Source of the DNA: CAVPWP01 sp963709395
GTDB lineage: Bacteria; Pseudomonadota; Alphaproteobacteria; Rhodobacterales; Rhodobacteraceae
Reading direction: 5' to 3'
Length of the DNA: 64,000 bases
Assembly (NCBI GenBank): GCA_963709395.1
Contig: CAVPWP010000020.1
Location: forward strand, 186,001-250,000
Position numbers and translations under genes: made by a program. A model generated the notes under the pieces. The model saw nothing but the letters and a program-made list of their open reading frames with translations. It ran no database searches and was not told the origin of the DNA. Below are positions 1-7,735 of the stretch, one piece after another (position 1 is the stretch's first letter; every line of letters begins with the position of its first letter).

Positions 1-391
1 GATCCTTGTTCAGGATCTCGATCCCGGCAGTTTCCGAGATATCGCCGGCGGTGACGACCTGCGGCCCCTTGGCCGAGACCGACAGTCGCTTGGGGCCATC
101 GACGTCCATACGGATCGACACGCCCTTGAGGTTGAGGACGATATCCGTGACGTCCTCGCGGACGCCGGCCACCGAGGAAAATTCGTGCAGGACGTTGTCG
201 ATCTGGACGCTGGTGATCGCGGCGCCCTGAAGGCTCGACATCAGAACGCGGCGCAGTGCGTTGCCCAGCGTCAGACCGAAGCCACGCTCAAGCGGTTCGG
301 CCACGACGGTGGCCTGACGCGCCGGGTCGTTTCCGGGCTTCACGTCAAGCTGCGTCGGCTTGATCAGTTCCTGCCAGTTCTTGTGGATCAT
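1..391 (-). CDS. rpoA: RNA polymerase subunit alpha, N-terminal part (cut by window edge)
   Basis: This is the alpha subunit of RNA polymerase, which starts core assembly by dimerising. Only the first 130 residues of the amino-terminal domain lie in the window; the reading frame runs off base 1. The start is ATG at 391, preceded by a GAGGAG Shine-Dalgarno. The visible sequence has the family's signature region, including LERGFGLTLGNALRR at about residues 34-48, which forms part of the dimer interface. It follows rpsK in the same direction, as in the classical alpha operon, but rpsD is not between them. A hairpin with a U-tract (450-490) lies in the gap and may modulate rpoA expression. Confidence 0.97.
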   Translation of the reverse strand, partial: MIHKNWQELIKPTQLDVKPGNDPARQATVVAEPLERGFGLTLGNALRRVLMSSLQGAAITSVQIDNVLHEFSSVAGVREDVTDIVLNLKGVSIRMDVDGPKRLSVSAKGPQVVTAGDISETAGIEILNKD

Positions 392-449
392 GCGGGTCTC
401 CTCAATTCCTGCGTTCCGCCCATGTCCTTAGCGGTCAGCGCCCGAGGGT

Positions 450-490
450 AAAAAAGCGTGACGCAGGCCACGCGAAGGGCGCGGCCTGCG
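450..490 (-). terminator. Possible attenuator/terminator between rpsK and rpoA
   Basis: On the minus strand an 8-bp perfect stem (CGCAGGCC / GGCCTGCG, arms 483-490 and 462-469) is followed, after six bases, by six consecutive T. The gap between stem and T-run makes it weaker than a textbook intrinsic terminator. Because rpoA lies downstream with no separate promoter that I can see, partial read-through (attenuation) is more likely than a full stop. Confidence 0.45.
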
Positions 491-506
491 GAAAAATCCA
501 GTCCGG

Positions 507-899
507 TCAGACGCGGCGGCGCTTGGGCGGGCGGCAGCCGTTGTGGGCCATCGGCGTCACGTCGCGGATCGACGTGATGTTGAAGCCAACGGCAGCCAGC
601 GCGCGCAGGGCCGATTCGCGGCCCGATCCGGGACCCTGCACTTCGACCTCAAGCGTGCGCACGCCGTGTTCCTGCGCCTTGCGGCCGGCATCCTCGGCGG
701 CCATCTGGGCCGCATAGGGCGTCGACTTGCGCGACCCCTTGAAGCCCATGGTGCCGGCCGACGACCAGGCAATCGCGTTGCCCTGCACGTCCGAGATCAG
801 GATCTTGGTGTTGTTGAACGACGAATTCACATGAGCAACGCCGGCGGCGATGTTCTTGGAAACCTTCTTCTTGCCGCGTGCGCGGGTATCTCGTGCCAT
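507..899 (-). CDS. rpsK: 30S ribosomal protein S11
   Basis: S11 binds 16S rRNA in the platform of the small subunit and faces the mRNA exit path. The 130-residue protein is full length, with the conserved C-terminal block ending in PPKRRRV and the GPGSGRESALRAL segment at about residues 90-102. It lies 12 bp behind rpsM in the alpha operon and upstream of rpoA. Nothing is unusual in the coding sequence. Confidence 0.98.
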   Translation of the reverse strand: MARDTRARGKKKVSKNIAAGVAHVNSSFNNTKILISDVQGNAIAWSSAGTMGFKGSRKSTPYAAQMAAEDAGRKAQEHGVRTLEVEVQGPGSGRESALRALAAVGFNITSIRDVTPMAHNGCRPPKRRRV

Positions 900-911
900 C
901 TCTGCTGCCCC

Positions 912-1280
912 TTACTTCTTCTTGCCGGCAATGGCCTTCGCGGGGCCCTTGCGCGTGCGTGCGTTGGTATGGGTGCGCTGGCCGCGCACAGGCAGGTTGC
1001 GGCGGTGACGAAGGCCGCGATAGCAGCCCAGATCCATCAGGCGCTTGATGTTCATCTGCGTCTCGCGGCGCAGGTCGCCCTCGACGGTGAAGTTGGCATC
1101 GATATGCTCGCGGATCGCCAGAACCTCGGAGTCGCTGAGTTCGTTGACCCGGCGGCTTTGCTCGATGTTCACGGCGTCGCAGATGGCGCGGGCGGAAGCC
1201 GGGCCGATTCCGGTGATATAGGTGAGGGCGATGGGAACCCGCTTTGCAGTCGGGATGTTCACGCCGGCAATACGTGCCAC
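912..1280 (-). CDS. rpsM: 30S ribosomal protein S13
   Basis: S13 sits in the head of the small subunit and makes bridges to the large subunit and contacts to P-site tRNA. The 122-residue sequence begins ARIAGVNIP and has the helix-two turns-helix region near residues 14-50 and the basic tail rich in Lys that reaches toward the decoding site. It is the first gene of the local alpha operon: rpmJ, often just upstream in other bacteria, is absent, and an independent promoter is visible at 1434-1462. Confidence 0.98.
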   Translation of the reverse strand: MARIAGVNIPTAKRVPIALTYITGIGPASARAICDAVNIEQSRRVNELSDSEVLAIREHIDANFTVEGDLRRETQMNIKRLMDLGCYRGLRHRRNLPVRGQRTHTNARTRKGPAKAIAGKKK

Positions 1281-1433
1281 GTTGTCTTGTCCTTTCGTTG
1301 CGAGCCCGTAGTTCCAGGCCCTTTTTTCACAACATCAAGCCCGAGGCTGCGGGCCACGGGCTCAAGCTGGCTGTCGGGGGCTTGACCTGCAGGCAAACCA
1401 ACGGGTCAAAGCGATTCTCTTTCGAGATGTGGT

Positions 1434-1462
1434 CAGATATGGGGTTGCGCGGGCAGGGTCAA
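1434..1462 (-). promoter_or_regulatory. Candidate sigma-70-type promoter for rpsM-rpsK-rpoA
   Basis: On the minus strand TTGACC (1462-1457) and TATCTG (1439-1434) are separated by exactly 17 bases. Transcription would start near 1427, giving a leader of about 147 nt before rpsM. The same -10 hexamer occurs in the rpmC promoter of this window. This is the main content of the 404-bp gap 1281-1684. The assignment is by pattern only. Confidence 0.55.
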
Positions 1463-1684
1463 GGCCGGATTGCCCGACCGGCCTGCCAGCCCGACCCAAA
1501 GGCCTCGTTCTGCGTCGGCCATCGTTCAGCCTACGATCCGCGGTTTCCCGCCGATCCGGGGAATCGCCATCACAATGGTCCTGTCAAGTCACGCATTGCA
1601 GGGGCCTCTGATGTATACTGACCGCGTCGGGCAGGACCGTGTCCCATCCGGGCGGCCTGCCACGGCGCTGGGGGATCGACGACC

Positions 1685-1924
1685 ATGGCACATTCATCCA
1701 CGGCCCCGACACGGGGTATCTCCGCCTCCCACTCCGAGGGTCACCTGACGATCGTTCGCAAGCTCGGGCCGATGCCGCGGCGGGCGCTGGCCGCGCTGCA
1801 CGACTACGGTCTCGATGATGACGAGATTGCCCGATATCTCGGGCTGAGCTGCGCTTCGGTCCGGCGGCTTTGCCGGACGCTCGGCGTCGAGACCGACGGT
1901 TCCGGCGGCCCGCGCCAGGGGTAG
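1685..1924 (+). CDS. Small helix-turn-helix protein, unknown function
   Basis: The predicted protein has 79 residues. Residues about 36-66 (GLDDDEIARYLGLSCASVRR and following) have the spacing and residue pattern of a DNA-binding helix-turn-helix, preceded by a flexible Ser/Thr-rich start. The ATG at 1685 has a GGGGGA Shine-Dalgarno about nine bases upstream, and a TATACT hexamer at 1614-1619 could be a -10 element, although no good -35 accompanies it. The gene is antisense to the ribosomal genes and converges on adk with a 40-bp gap, splitting the classical adk-rpsM junction. I do not recognise the family; a chance open frame is possible but the HTH pattern argues for a real gene. Confidence 0.6.
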   Translation: MAHSSTAPTRGISASHSEGHLTIVRKLGPMPRRALAALHDYGLDDDEIARYLGLSCASVRRLCRTLGVETDGSGGPRQG

Positions 1925-1964
1925 CCCGCGCCCGGTGCCGCATGCGCCGCGACGGACAACGATC

Positions 1965-2606
1965 TTAGTCGAGGATCCGCGCGATCGCCGATGCGACCTC
2001 GTCGATCTCTCCCAGGCCCGGGACCCAGCGCAGCTGGCCCTTGGCATGGTAGTAGCCGATCAGCGGAGAGGTCTTCTTGTAGTACTCCATCAGACGGGTG
2101 CGCAGGCTTTCCTCGTTATCGTCCGCGCGCCGGGTAAAGGTCGTCCCGCCGCAGTTGGAGCACTTGCCATCCGCCGGGATCGGCTTGGTGAGGTCATTGT
2201 AGACCTCGCCGCAGGTCGCACAGGTCGAACGCGCCGTGATCCGTTCGACCAGCGCGTCGTCGTTCACTTCCATCGCGATGACATGGTCAAGCGTCTGATT
2301 GTTGCGGCCAAGAAGGTCGGCCAGCGCATCGGCCTGACCCAGCGTCCGCGGGAAGCCGTCGAAGATGATGCCGCCGCCGATGTCGTCGTGCAGCTTCTCG
2401 TCGATCAGGCCGATCACGATCTCGTCGGTCACAAGCTCGCCCGCGTCCATGATCGCGGCGACCTTCTTTCCCATCTCGGTGCCCGACGTCCGGGCCTCGC
2501 GCAGCATGTCACCGGTGGAAAGCTGGACCATGCCCCGCTCTTCGACAAGGCGCCGCGCCTGGGTTCCCTTACCCGCCCCCGGTGGCCCGAGGAGTATGAT
2601 GTTCAT
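1965..2606 (-). CDS. adk: Adenylate kinase, zinc-binding long form
   Basis: The enzyme interconverts ATP + AMP and 2 ADP in the cytoplasm. The 213-residue protein has the P-loop GPPGAGKGT at residues 7-15, the FDGFPRT segment at 82-88, and a long LID domain with four cysteines (Cys129, Cys132, Cys149, Cys152) arranged CxxC...CxxC. Four cysteines in the LID predict a structural zinc ion, a type seen in Gram-positive bacteria and many alphaproteobacteria, in contrast to the Cys-free E. coli enzyme. Its ATG overlaps the secY stop by four bases, so the two are translationally coupled. Confidence 0.98.
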   Translation of the reverse strand: MNIILLGPPGAGKGTQARRLVEERGMVQLSTGDMLREARTSGTEMGKKVAAIMDAGELVTDEIVIGLIDEKLHDDIGGGIIFDGFPRTLGQADALADLLGRNNQTLDHVIAMEVNDDALVERITARSTCATCGEVYNDLTKPIPADGKCSNCGGTTFTRRADDNEESLRTRLMEYYKKTSPLIGYYHAKGQLRWVPGLGEIDEVASAIARILD

Positions 2607-3958
2607 CTTCTGGCCGTCCCTGGTTTGCCGCGTCGTTTCCCGCGCAGCTGAGATTTTTCGATCAGCCCTTCGTACTGATGGGCAAGCAGATGAGACTGCA
2701 CCTGCTGGATCGTGTCCATCCCCACCGACACGATGATCAGGATCGACGTGCCACCGAAATAGGCCGTGATCGCCAGGTTCGTGCGCACCATCTCGGGGAT
2801 CAGCACCACAAGGGCAAGATAGGCCGACCCGAGCACCAGAATGCGGTTCACCACGTAGTCGAGGTATTCCTGCGTCTTCTTTCCGGGACGGATGCCGGGG
2901 ATGAAGCCATTCTGGTTCTTCAGGTTGTCGGCCACGTCGTCCGTCTTGAACGACACGTTCTGGGTATAGAAGTAGGTGAAGAAGATGATCATGCCGCCGA
3001 AGAACAGCAGGTAAAGCGGCTGCCCCGGGCCGAAGTAGGCCAGGATCGTCGACATCACCGGGCCGGTCTGCCCGCCCGAGAACGTCGCCAGGGTGGTGGG
3101 CAGGAGCAGAAGCGACGAGGCGAAGATCGCCGGAATCACGCCTGCGGGGTTCACCTTGATCGGCAGGTGGCTCGATCCGCCGTCATAGACCTTCATCCCG
3201 ACCTGCCGGCGCGGATACTGGATGTGGATCTTGCGCAGGGATCGCTCCATGAACACCACGAAGATCAGCGTGGCGATCAGCATCGCCGAAACGCCCAGGA
3301 TCACCGCCGTCGACAGCGCGCCCGAGCGGCCCTGTTCGAAGAACTGGGCAAGGGCGGCGGGAAGCTCGGCGATGATGCCGACGAAGATGATCAGCGAGAT
3401 ACCGTTGCCGACGCCGCGCTGGGTGATCTGTTCGCCCAGCCACATCAGGAACATCGTGCCGCCCACCAGCGTGATGACGGTGGCGGCGCGGAAGAACCAT
3501 CCCGGCTCGGTCACCAGATCGCCGGCCTCGAGGCTGACGGCAAGACCGTAGGCCTGGAAGGTCGCCAGAAGCACCGTGCCGTAGCGGGTATACTGGTTGA
3601 TCTTCTTGCGGCCCTGTTCGCCTTCCTTCTTCAGCTGCTGAAGCTTTGGAACCATCGCGGTCATCAGTTGGACGATGATCGACGCCGAGATGTAGGGCAT
3701 GATGCCAAGCGCGAAGATGCCCATGCGGCTGATCGCGCCGCCGGTGAACATGTTCAGAACGCCGCCCAGGCCCGCTGCGGCCTGGTCCATGAACTCGCGC
3801 AGGGCGTTACCGTCGATGCCGGGGACCGGGATGTAGGTGCCCACCCGGTACACGATCAGCAGGCCGATGGTGAAGAAGATACGTTGGCGCAGCTCGGTCG
3901 CCTTGCCAAGCGACCCCCAGCTGACGTTCGCGGCCATTTGTTCCGCTGCAGATGCCAT
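2603..3958 (-). CDS. secY: Preprotein translocase subunit SecY
   Basis: SecY is the channel subunit of the Sec translocon in the inner membrane. At 451 residues it has the family's usual length and about ten hydrophobic segments, with the typical first-helix region RIFFTIGLLIVYRVGTYIPV at about 25-44 and the conserved QNVSFKTDDVADNLKNQNGF block at about 335-354, which belongs to the cytoplasmic face. The ATG at 3958 follows rplO by 98 bp in the same direction. It forms a rplO-secY-adk unit with its own promoter upstream of rplO. Confidence 0.98.
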   Translation of the reverse strand: MASAAEQMAANVSWGSLGKATELRQRIFFTIGLLIVYRVGTYIPVPGIDGNALREFMDQAAAGLGGVLNMFTGGAISRMGIFALGIMPYISASIIVQLMTAMVPKLQQLKKEGEQGRKKINQYTRYGTVLLATFQAYGLAVSLEAGDLVTEPGWFFRAATVITLVGGTMFLMWLGEQITQRGVGNGISLIIFVGIIAELPAALAQFFEQGRSGALSTAVILGVSAMLIATLIFVVFMERSLRKIHIQYPRRQVGMKVYDGGSSHLPIKVNPAGVIPAIFASSLLLLPTTLATFSGGQTGPVMSTILAYFGPGQPLYLLFFGGMIIFFTYFYTQNVSFKTDDVADNLKNQNGFIPGIRPGKKTQEYLDYVVNRILVLGSAYLALVVLIPEMVRTNLAITAYFGGTSILIIVSVGMDTIQQVQSHLLAHQYEGLIEKSQLRGKRRGKPGTARR

Positions 3959-4056
3959 TCAGCTCTCTTTCATGCAGACGCCGCCAACCCGTTTTCCGGT
4001 CGGCGGCGTGGAAAACTGTAGGTGATGTAAGCGGCGCGAGGGCCGCTCACAACCTG

Positions 4057-4530
4057 TTATTCAGCCGCAGACGCAGTCGTGACCGAAAGGGCGCCGCCCG
4101 CCTTCTCGACCGCGGCGATCGCCGACTTCGATGCGCCGGTCACCGAGATCGTGGCTTTCGTCGTGAACTCGCCCTTGCCGAGGACGCGGACACCGTCCTT
4201 CTTGCGCCGCACGAGACCGGACGCGACCAGCGCGTCCTCGGTGATCTCGGCCTTCGCGTCGAGCTTGCCGTCGTCGATGAATTTCTGGATCAGGCCCAGG
4301 TTCACCACGGCGAAGGCCTTGCGGTTGGGCTGGTTGAAGCCGCGCTTGGGAAGGCGCTGGTAAAGCGGCATCTGGCCGCCTTCATAGCCGTTCACGGACA
4401 CGCCCGAGCGGGACTTCTGGCCCTTGATGCCACGTCCGCCGGTCTTGCCCTTGCCCGAGCCCGCACCGCGTCCCACGCGCATGCGTTTCTTGGTGGCGCC
4501 GGGATTGTCCCGGAGATCATTCAGTTTCAT
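4057..4530 (-). CDS. rplO: 50S ribosomal protein L15
   Basis: L15 is a late-assembly protein of the large subunit. The start chosen is ATG 4530 (MKLNDLRDNPGATKKR), giving 157 residues; an upstream in-frame start exists but the AAGGAG Shine-Dalgarno is directly before 4530 and homologues begin with this motif. The glycine- and lysine-rich stretch GRGAGSGKGKTGGRGIKGQK at residues 20-39 is characteristic. It is separated from rpmD, its usual upstream partner, by a plus-strand membrane protein gene. Confidence 0.97.
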   Translation of the reverse strand: MKLNDLRDNPGATKKRMRVGRGAGSGKGKTGGRGIKGQKSRSGVSVNGYEGGQMPLYQRLPKRGFNQPNRKAFAVVNLGLIQKFIDDGKLDAKAEITEDALVASGLVRRKKDGVRVLGKGEFTTKATISVTGASKSAIAAVEKAGGALSVTTASAAE

Positions 4531-4626
4531 GTCGCTTCTCCTTGCCGGATGCGGCCCCCAGCGACGGGAGCGGCCGACCACGGCGTTTCTTGGTTGATTC
4601 ATCGGGCCGGACACGGCCATCGGCGG

Positions 4627-4655
4627 CGTATAGACCTCTTGCATCGCGTGATCAA
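4627..4655 (-). promoter_or_regulatory. Candidate promoter for rplO-secY-adk
   Basis: On the minus strand TTGATC (4655-4650) and TATACG (4632-4627) are 17 bases apart. The -10 hexamer is the same as in the rpsL promoter. The leader to rplO would be about 90 nt. It lies in the 224-bp divergent region between rplO and the plus-strand GAP-family gene and explains how rplO-secY-adk can be expressed after the terminator behind rpmD. Confidence 0.55.
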
Positions 4656-4754
4656 GGGGGGGCAAGGATGCACGAACGCCCGACCGTCTCGCCCCTTGTG
4701 TTCGCACGGGGATCCGGCAGTCTTTCGCCCGGGAATGTCGCCAAGGATCCTGCC

Positions 4755-5429
4755 ATGCTGACCGCCCTGCTCGATGCCCTGCCCGTCGCCCTAGGCACGG
4801 TTCTGGCCACGCTGCCGCTGGTGGGTGTGCCGCTGGTCCTGTCCATGCGGCCCGACCGAGCCGCCCACCTGGCTTTCCTTGCGGGCTGGGCGACCGGCAT
4901 CGCGGGGCTGGGTGCGGCCGTCATCCTTCTGTCGGACCTCAGCGTGCCAGGGGACGGCGCACCTGCCCCATGGATGGTCTGGGTGCGGCTCCTGCTGGGC
5001 TTCGCCCTGATCGCGCTGGCGATCCGCAAGTGGTCGAAGCGAACGGCGGGCCCGGAAGAGGAGATGCCGGGCTGGATGCGCACCTTCGAGACGGTGGGCG
5101 CCACGCGGGCCTTCGGGCTGGGGGTCCTTGTGGTCGTGGCCAACCCCAAGAACGCAGTCCTCGTCGCCTCGGGCGCGCTGACCATCGCGGCTGCGACCTA
5201 TGCGCCCGTGGCGCAACTGGTCGCCCTTGCGGGCTTCACGCTGGTGGCGAGCCTTGGCGTGGCGTCCCCGCTGGTGGTGACTCTCGTCCTGGGCGACCGG
5301 GCCGAGGACATGCTGGCCGCGATGAAGGGAGGGATGGCACGCCACAGCACGACGATCGTAGGTGTCGTCCTGCTGGTGCTGGGGGGCGTGGTCATCTGGA
5401 ATGCCGTGGCCGACCTCCCGGGATTGTAA
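4755..5429 (+). CDS. GAP-family (LysE-like) integral membrane protein
   Basis: A 224-residue protein that is almost entirely hydrophobic, with about six membrane segments and a short charged loop (WSKRTAGPEEEMPGW) near residues 94-108. The order of segments and the central VVVANPKNAVLVASGALT motif at about 130-147 match the GAP family related to the LysE/RhtB exporters and to mycobacterial Sap (sulfolipid-1-addressing protein). The substrate is unknown. The start is ATG 4755 with AAGGA eight bases upstream; a longer upstream frame lacks support. The gene lies on the opposite strand in the middle of the spc operon, between rpmD and rplO, which is not its usual place in bacteria. Confidence 0.8.
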   Translation: MLTALLDALPVALGTVLATLPLVGVPLVLSMRPDRAAHLAFLAGWATGIAGLGAAVILLSDLSVPGDGAPAPWMVWVRLLLGFALIALAIRKWSKRTAGPEEEMPGWMRTFETVGATRAFGLGVLVVVANPKNAVLVASGALTIAAATYAPVAQLVALAGFTLVASLGVASPLVVTLVLGDRAEDMLAAMKGGMARHSTTIVGVVLLVLGGVVIWNAVADLPGL

Positions 5430-5462
5430 CGCGCGGCCCTCCGGATTCGGTTGGCATCCGCC

Positions 5463-5499
5463 AAAAGCGAAAACGCCCCGGCTCTTGCGAACCGGGGCG
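5463..5499 (-). terminator. Intrinsic terminator behind rpmD
   Basis: On the minus strand an 8-bp stem CGCCCCGG / CCGGGGCG (arms 5499-5492 and 5481-5474, 10-base loop) is followed by TTTTCGCTTTTGG. It lies 29 bp beyond the rpmD stop and would end the rpmC-to-rpmD unit. On the plus strand the same stem lies behind the GAP-family gene but is not followed by T residues. Confidence 0.75.
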
Positions 5500-5527
5500 C
5501 CCTGAACTCCCTCGAAGACCGCAGGCG

Positions 5528-5716
5528 TCAGCCGCGTTCTTCGACGATTTCCACCAGATGCGGGATCGAGGCGACCATGCCGCGTACGGAGGGCGTATCC
5601 TCAAGCTCGCGGGTCTTGTGCATCTTGTTCAGGCCCAGGCCGACCAGCGTCGCGCGCTGGCTGGCGGGGCGGCGGATCGGCGAACCGATCTGCTTGACGA
5701 CGATCGTCTTTGCCAT
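5528..5716 (-). CDS. rpmD: 50S ribosomal protein L30
   Basis: The 62-residue L30 protein starts at ATG 5716 (MAKTIVVKQIGSPIRR) with TGAGGA upstream; an in-frame codon three residues earlier is not used by homologues. The conserved RATLVGLGLNKMHK block is at about residues 21-34. It follows rpsE by five bases and is the last gene of its unit, ahead of a clear terminator. Confidence 0.97.
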   Translation of the reverse strand: MAKTIVVKQIGSPIRRPASQRATLVGLGLNKMHKTRELEDTPSVRGMVASIPHLVEIVEERG

Positions 5717-5721
5717 GTTCC

Positions 5722-6303
5722 TCAAGCCTCCTCGGCCACGAGCGACGAATCCGCCGGCGCGTCGTCGCGCTTGGGCAGGATGTCGGCGACCTTCTTGCCG
5801 CGACGCTGTGCCACCGACCGGGGCGACGCCTGCTTTTGCAGACCGTCCATCGTCGCGCGGATCATGTTGTAGGGGTTCTGCGAGCCCTGCGACTTGGCGA
5901 CCACGTCCTGAAGGCCCAGCATCTCGAACACGGCGCGCATCGGGCCGCCCGCGATGATCCCGGTACCCTGCGGGGCGGTGCGCATGATCACCTTGCCGGC
6001 ACCGTGGCGCCCTTCGATATCGTGGTGCAGCGTGCGGCCTTCGCGCAGCGGCACGCGGATCATCTGGCGCTTGGCCTGTTCGGTCGCCTTGCGGATCGCT
6101 TCGGGCACTTCCTTGGCCTTGCCCTTGCCGAAGCCGACACGGCCGCGCTGGTCACCCACCACGACGAGGGCCGCGAAGCCGAAGCGCTTGCCGCCCTTGA
6201 CGGTCTTGGAAACACGGTTGATCGCAACCAGACGGTCGGCGAATTCGGGGGTTTCGTCCCGTTCCTGCCGGCCACGGCCGCGGCGATTGTCACGTTCTGC
6301 CAT
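5722..6303 (-). CDS. rpsE: 30S ribosomal protein S5
   Basis: S5 is a small-subunit protein near the mRNA entry that supports decoding accuracy. The 193-residue protein is longer than E. coli S5 (167) through a hydrophilic N-terminus rich in Arg and Glu and an acidic C-terminal tail. The core has the RNA-binding domain with the VGDQRGRVGFGKGKAKEVP segment at about 50-68. It lies 112 bp after rplR in the spc order. Confidence 0.97.
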   Translation of the reverse strand: MAERDNRRGRGRQERDETPEFADRLVAINRVSKTVKGGKRFGFAALVVVGDQRGRVGFGKGKAKEVPEAIRKATEQAKRQMIRVPLREGRTLHHDIEGRHGAGKVIMRTAPQGTGIIAGGPMRAVFEMLGLQDVVAKSQGSQNPYNMIRATMDGLQKQASPRSVAQRRGKKVADILPKRDDAPADSSLVAEEA

Positions 6304-6415
6304 CGGACAGTCCTTTTCCTGGTGGCGACTCTGCGCCGTTCAACTCGATCCCTGGTGTCCCGAACAGGCCGGAACCCGGATCATCGGGGGGGCCGCTACA
6401 GCCCCCCGCAAATCG

Positions 6416-6775
6416 TCAGATCTTCAGGCCGCCTTCGCGGGCGGCTTCGGCCAGGGCCTTGATCCGGCCGTGGAAGAGAAATCCGCCACGGTCGAAATAC
6501 GCTTCCTCGACACCGGCCTTCTTGGCGCGTTCGGCAATCGCCGCACCGACCTTGGCCGCCGCCTCGACGTTGTTCTTGCCGACGATGCCCAGATCCTTCT
6601 CGAGCGACGAGGCCGAGGCGATCGTGACACCGTTCACGTCGTCGATCAGCTGAACGCTGATGTTCTTGTTGCTGCGGTGGACCGACAGGCGCGGACGCCC
6701 GGCGTTGACCTTGCGCAGCTTGTTCCGGACGCGCAGGCGGCGCTTGAGGAACAGATCCCGTTTGCTGTTTGCCAT
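6416..6775 (-). CDS. rplR: 50S ribosomal protein L18
   Basis: L18 binds 5S rRNA in the central protuberance. The start is ATG 6775 (MANSKRDLFLKRRLR), giving 119 residues; an upstream in-frame start overlaps rplF and is not supported by homologues. The family motif RPRLSVHRSNKNISVQLIDD is at about residues 27-46, and the protein ends in the conserved FLFHGRIKALAEAAREGGL. It is 11 bp downstream of rplF. Confidence 0.97.
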   Translation of the reverse strand: MANSKRDLFLKRRLRVRNKLRKVNAGRPRLSVHRSNKNISVQLIDDVNGVTIASASSLEKDLGIVGKNNVEAAAKVGAAIAERAKKAGVEEAYFDRGGFLFHGRIKALAEAAREGGLKI

Positions 6776-6786
6776 TTTCCTGGGTC

Positions 6787-7320
6787 CTACTTCTTCTTGC
6801 CTTCCTTGCGGAAGATGTACTCGTCCTTGTACTTGATGCCCTTGCCCTTGTAGGGCTCGGGCGCGCGCCATTCGCGGATATTCGCCGCGACCTGGCCCAC
6901 AAGCTGCTGGTCGATTCCTTCCACAACGATCTCGGTCTGCTTCGGCGTCGTCACGGTGACGCCCTGCGGAACCGCGAAGTCGACATCGTGGCTGTAGCCC
7001 AGCGACAGTTTCAGGACATTGCCCTGCATCGCCGCGCGATAGCCCACGCCGTTGATCTCGAGCTCACGTTTGAAGCCCTCGGACACGCCGGTCACGATGT
7101 TCTGAACCATCGTGCGGGACATGCCCCATTGCTGGCGCGCGCGCTTGGAACTGCCGCGCGGAGCGACCGTGATGACGTTTCCGTCGATTGTGATCGTGAC
7201 GTCGTCGGTCGCGGTGAACTGCCGGGCGCCCTTGGGCCCCTTCACCGACACGGTCTGACCCGAGACGGAGGCTTCCACGCCCGACGGCAACTCGACCGGT
7301 TTTTTCCCAATACGAGACAT
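6787..7320 (-). CDS. rplF: 50S ribosomal protein L6
   Basis: L6 binds 23S rRNA near the factor-binding site. The start is ATG 7320 (MSRIGKKPVELP), giving 177 residues, the normal length. The C-terminal signature PEPYKGKGIKYKDE is at about residues 152-165. It follows rpsH by ten bases. Confidence 0.97.
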   Translation of the reverse strand: MSRIGKKPVELPSGVEASVSGQTVSVKGPKGARQFTATDDVTITIDGNVITVAPRGSSKRARQQWGMSRTMVQNIVTGVSEGFKRELEINGVGYRAAMQGNVLKLSLGYSHDVDFAVPQGVTVTTPKQTEIVVEGIDQQLVGQVAANIREWRAPEPYKGKGIKYKDEYIFRKEGKKK

Positions 7321-7330
7321 GTCGCTCTCC

Positions 7331-7723
7331 TCAGAACACGGTGCAGAGCACTTCACCGCCGACATTGGCGGTGCGTGCGGCTGCATCCGACATCACGCCC
7401 CGGGGGGTCGAGACGATGGAGACGCCAAGACCCTGGCGAACCTGCGGGATGTCCTTGACGCCCATATAGACGCGGCGGCCGGGCTTCGAGACGCGCTTGA
7501 TATCGCGGATCACCGGGGTGCCGTCGAAATATTTCAGGCTGATCTCGATCGCCGGATGACCGTTCTTGTCGGTCGTCTTTTCGTAGCCGCGGATGTAGCC
7601 TTCGTCCTTCAGGACATCCAGCACCCAGACGCGCAGCTTCGAGGCGGGGGTGAGCGTTGTGGACTTCCCGCGCAGCTGCGCGTTGCGGATCCGGGTCAGC
7701 ATATCACCAAGAGGATCGTTCAT
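7331..7723 (-). CDS. rpsH: 30S ribosomal protein S8
   Basis: S8 is a primary 16S rRNA-binding protein and, in E. coli, the translational repressor of the spc operon. The 130-residue protein has the start NDPLGDMLTRIRNA and the C-terminal STPRGVMSDAAAR block that contacts rRNA. Because rplO-secY-adk are a separate unit here, any S8 feedback would reach only the rpmC-to-rpmD part; that is an inference. Confidence 0.97.
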   Translation of the reverse strand: MNDPLGDMLTRIRNAQLRGKSTTLTPASKLRVWVLDVLKDEGYIRGYEKTTDKNGHPAIEISLKYFDGTPVIRDIKRVSKPGRRVYMGVKDIPQVRQGLGVSIVSTPRGVMSDAAARTANVGGEVLCTVF

Positions 7724-7735
7724 CTTATGCCCTCC

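Noticed and set aside
1614..1619. TATACT as a full promoter for the HTH gene.
   Set aside because: No -35 box at 15-19 bases upstream resembles the consensus; kept only as a possible -10 in the gene entry.
4531..4707. A 59-residue N-terminal extension of rplO.
   Set aside because: It overlaps the promoter of rplO and is not found in L15 proteins; the Shine-Dalgarno lies at the shorter start.
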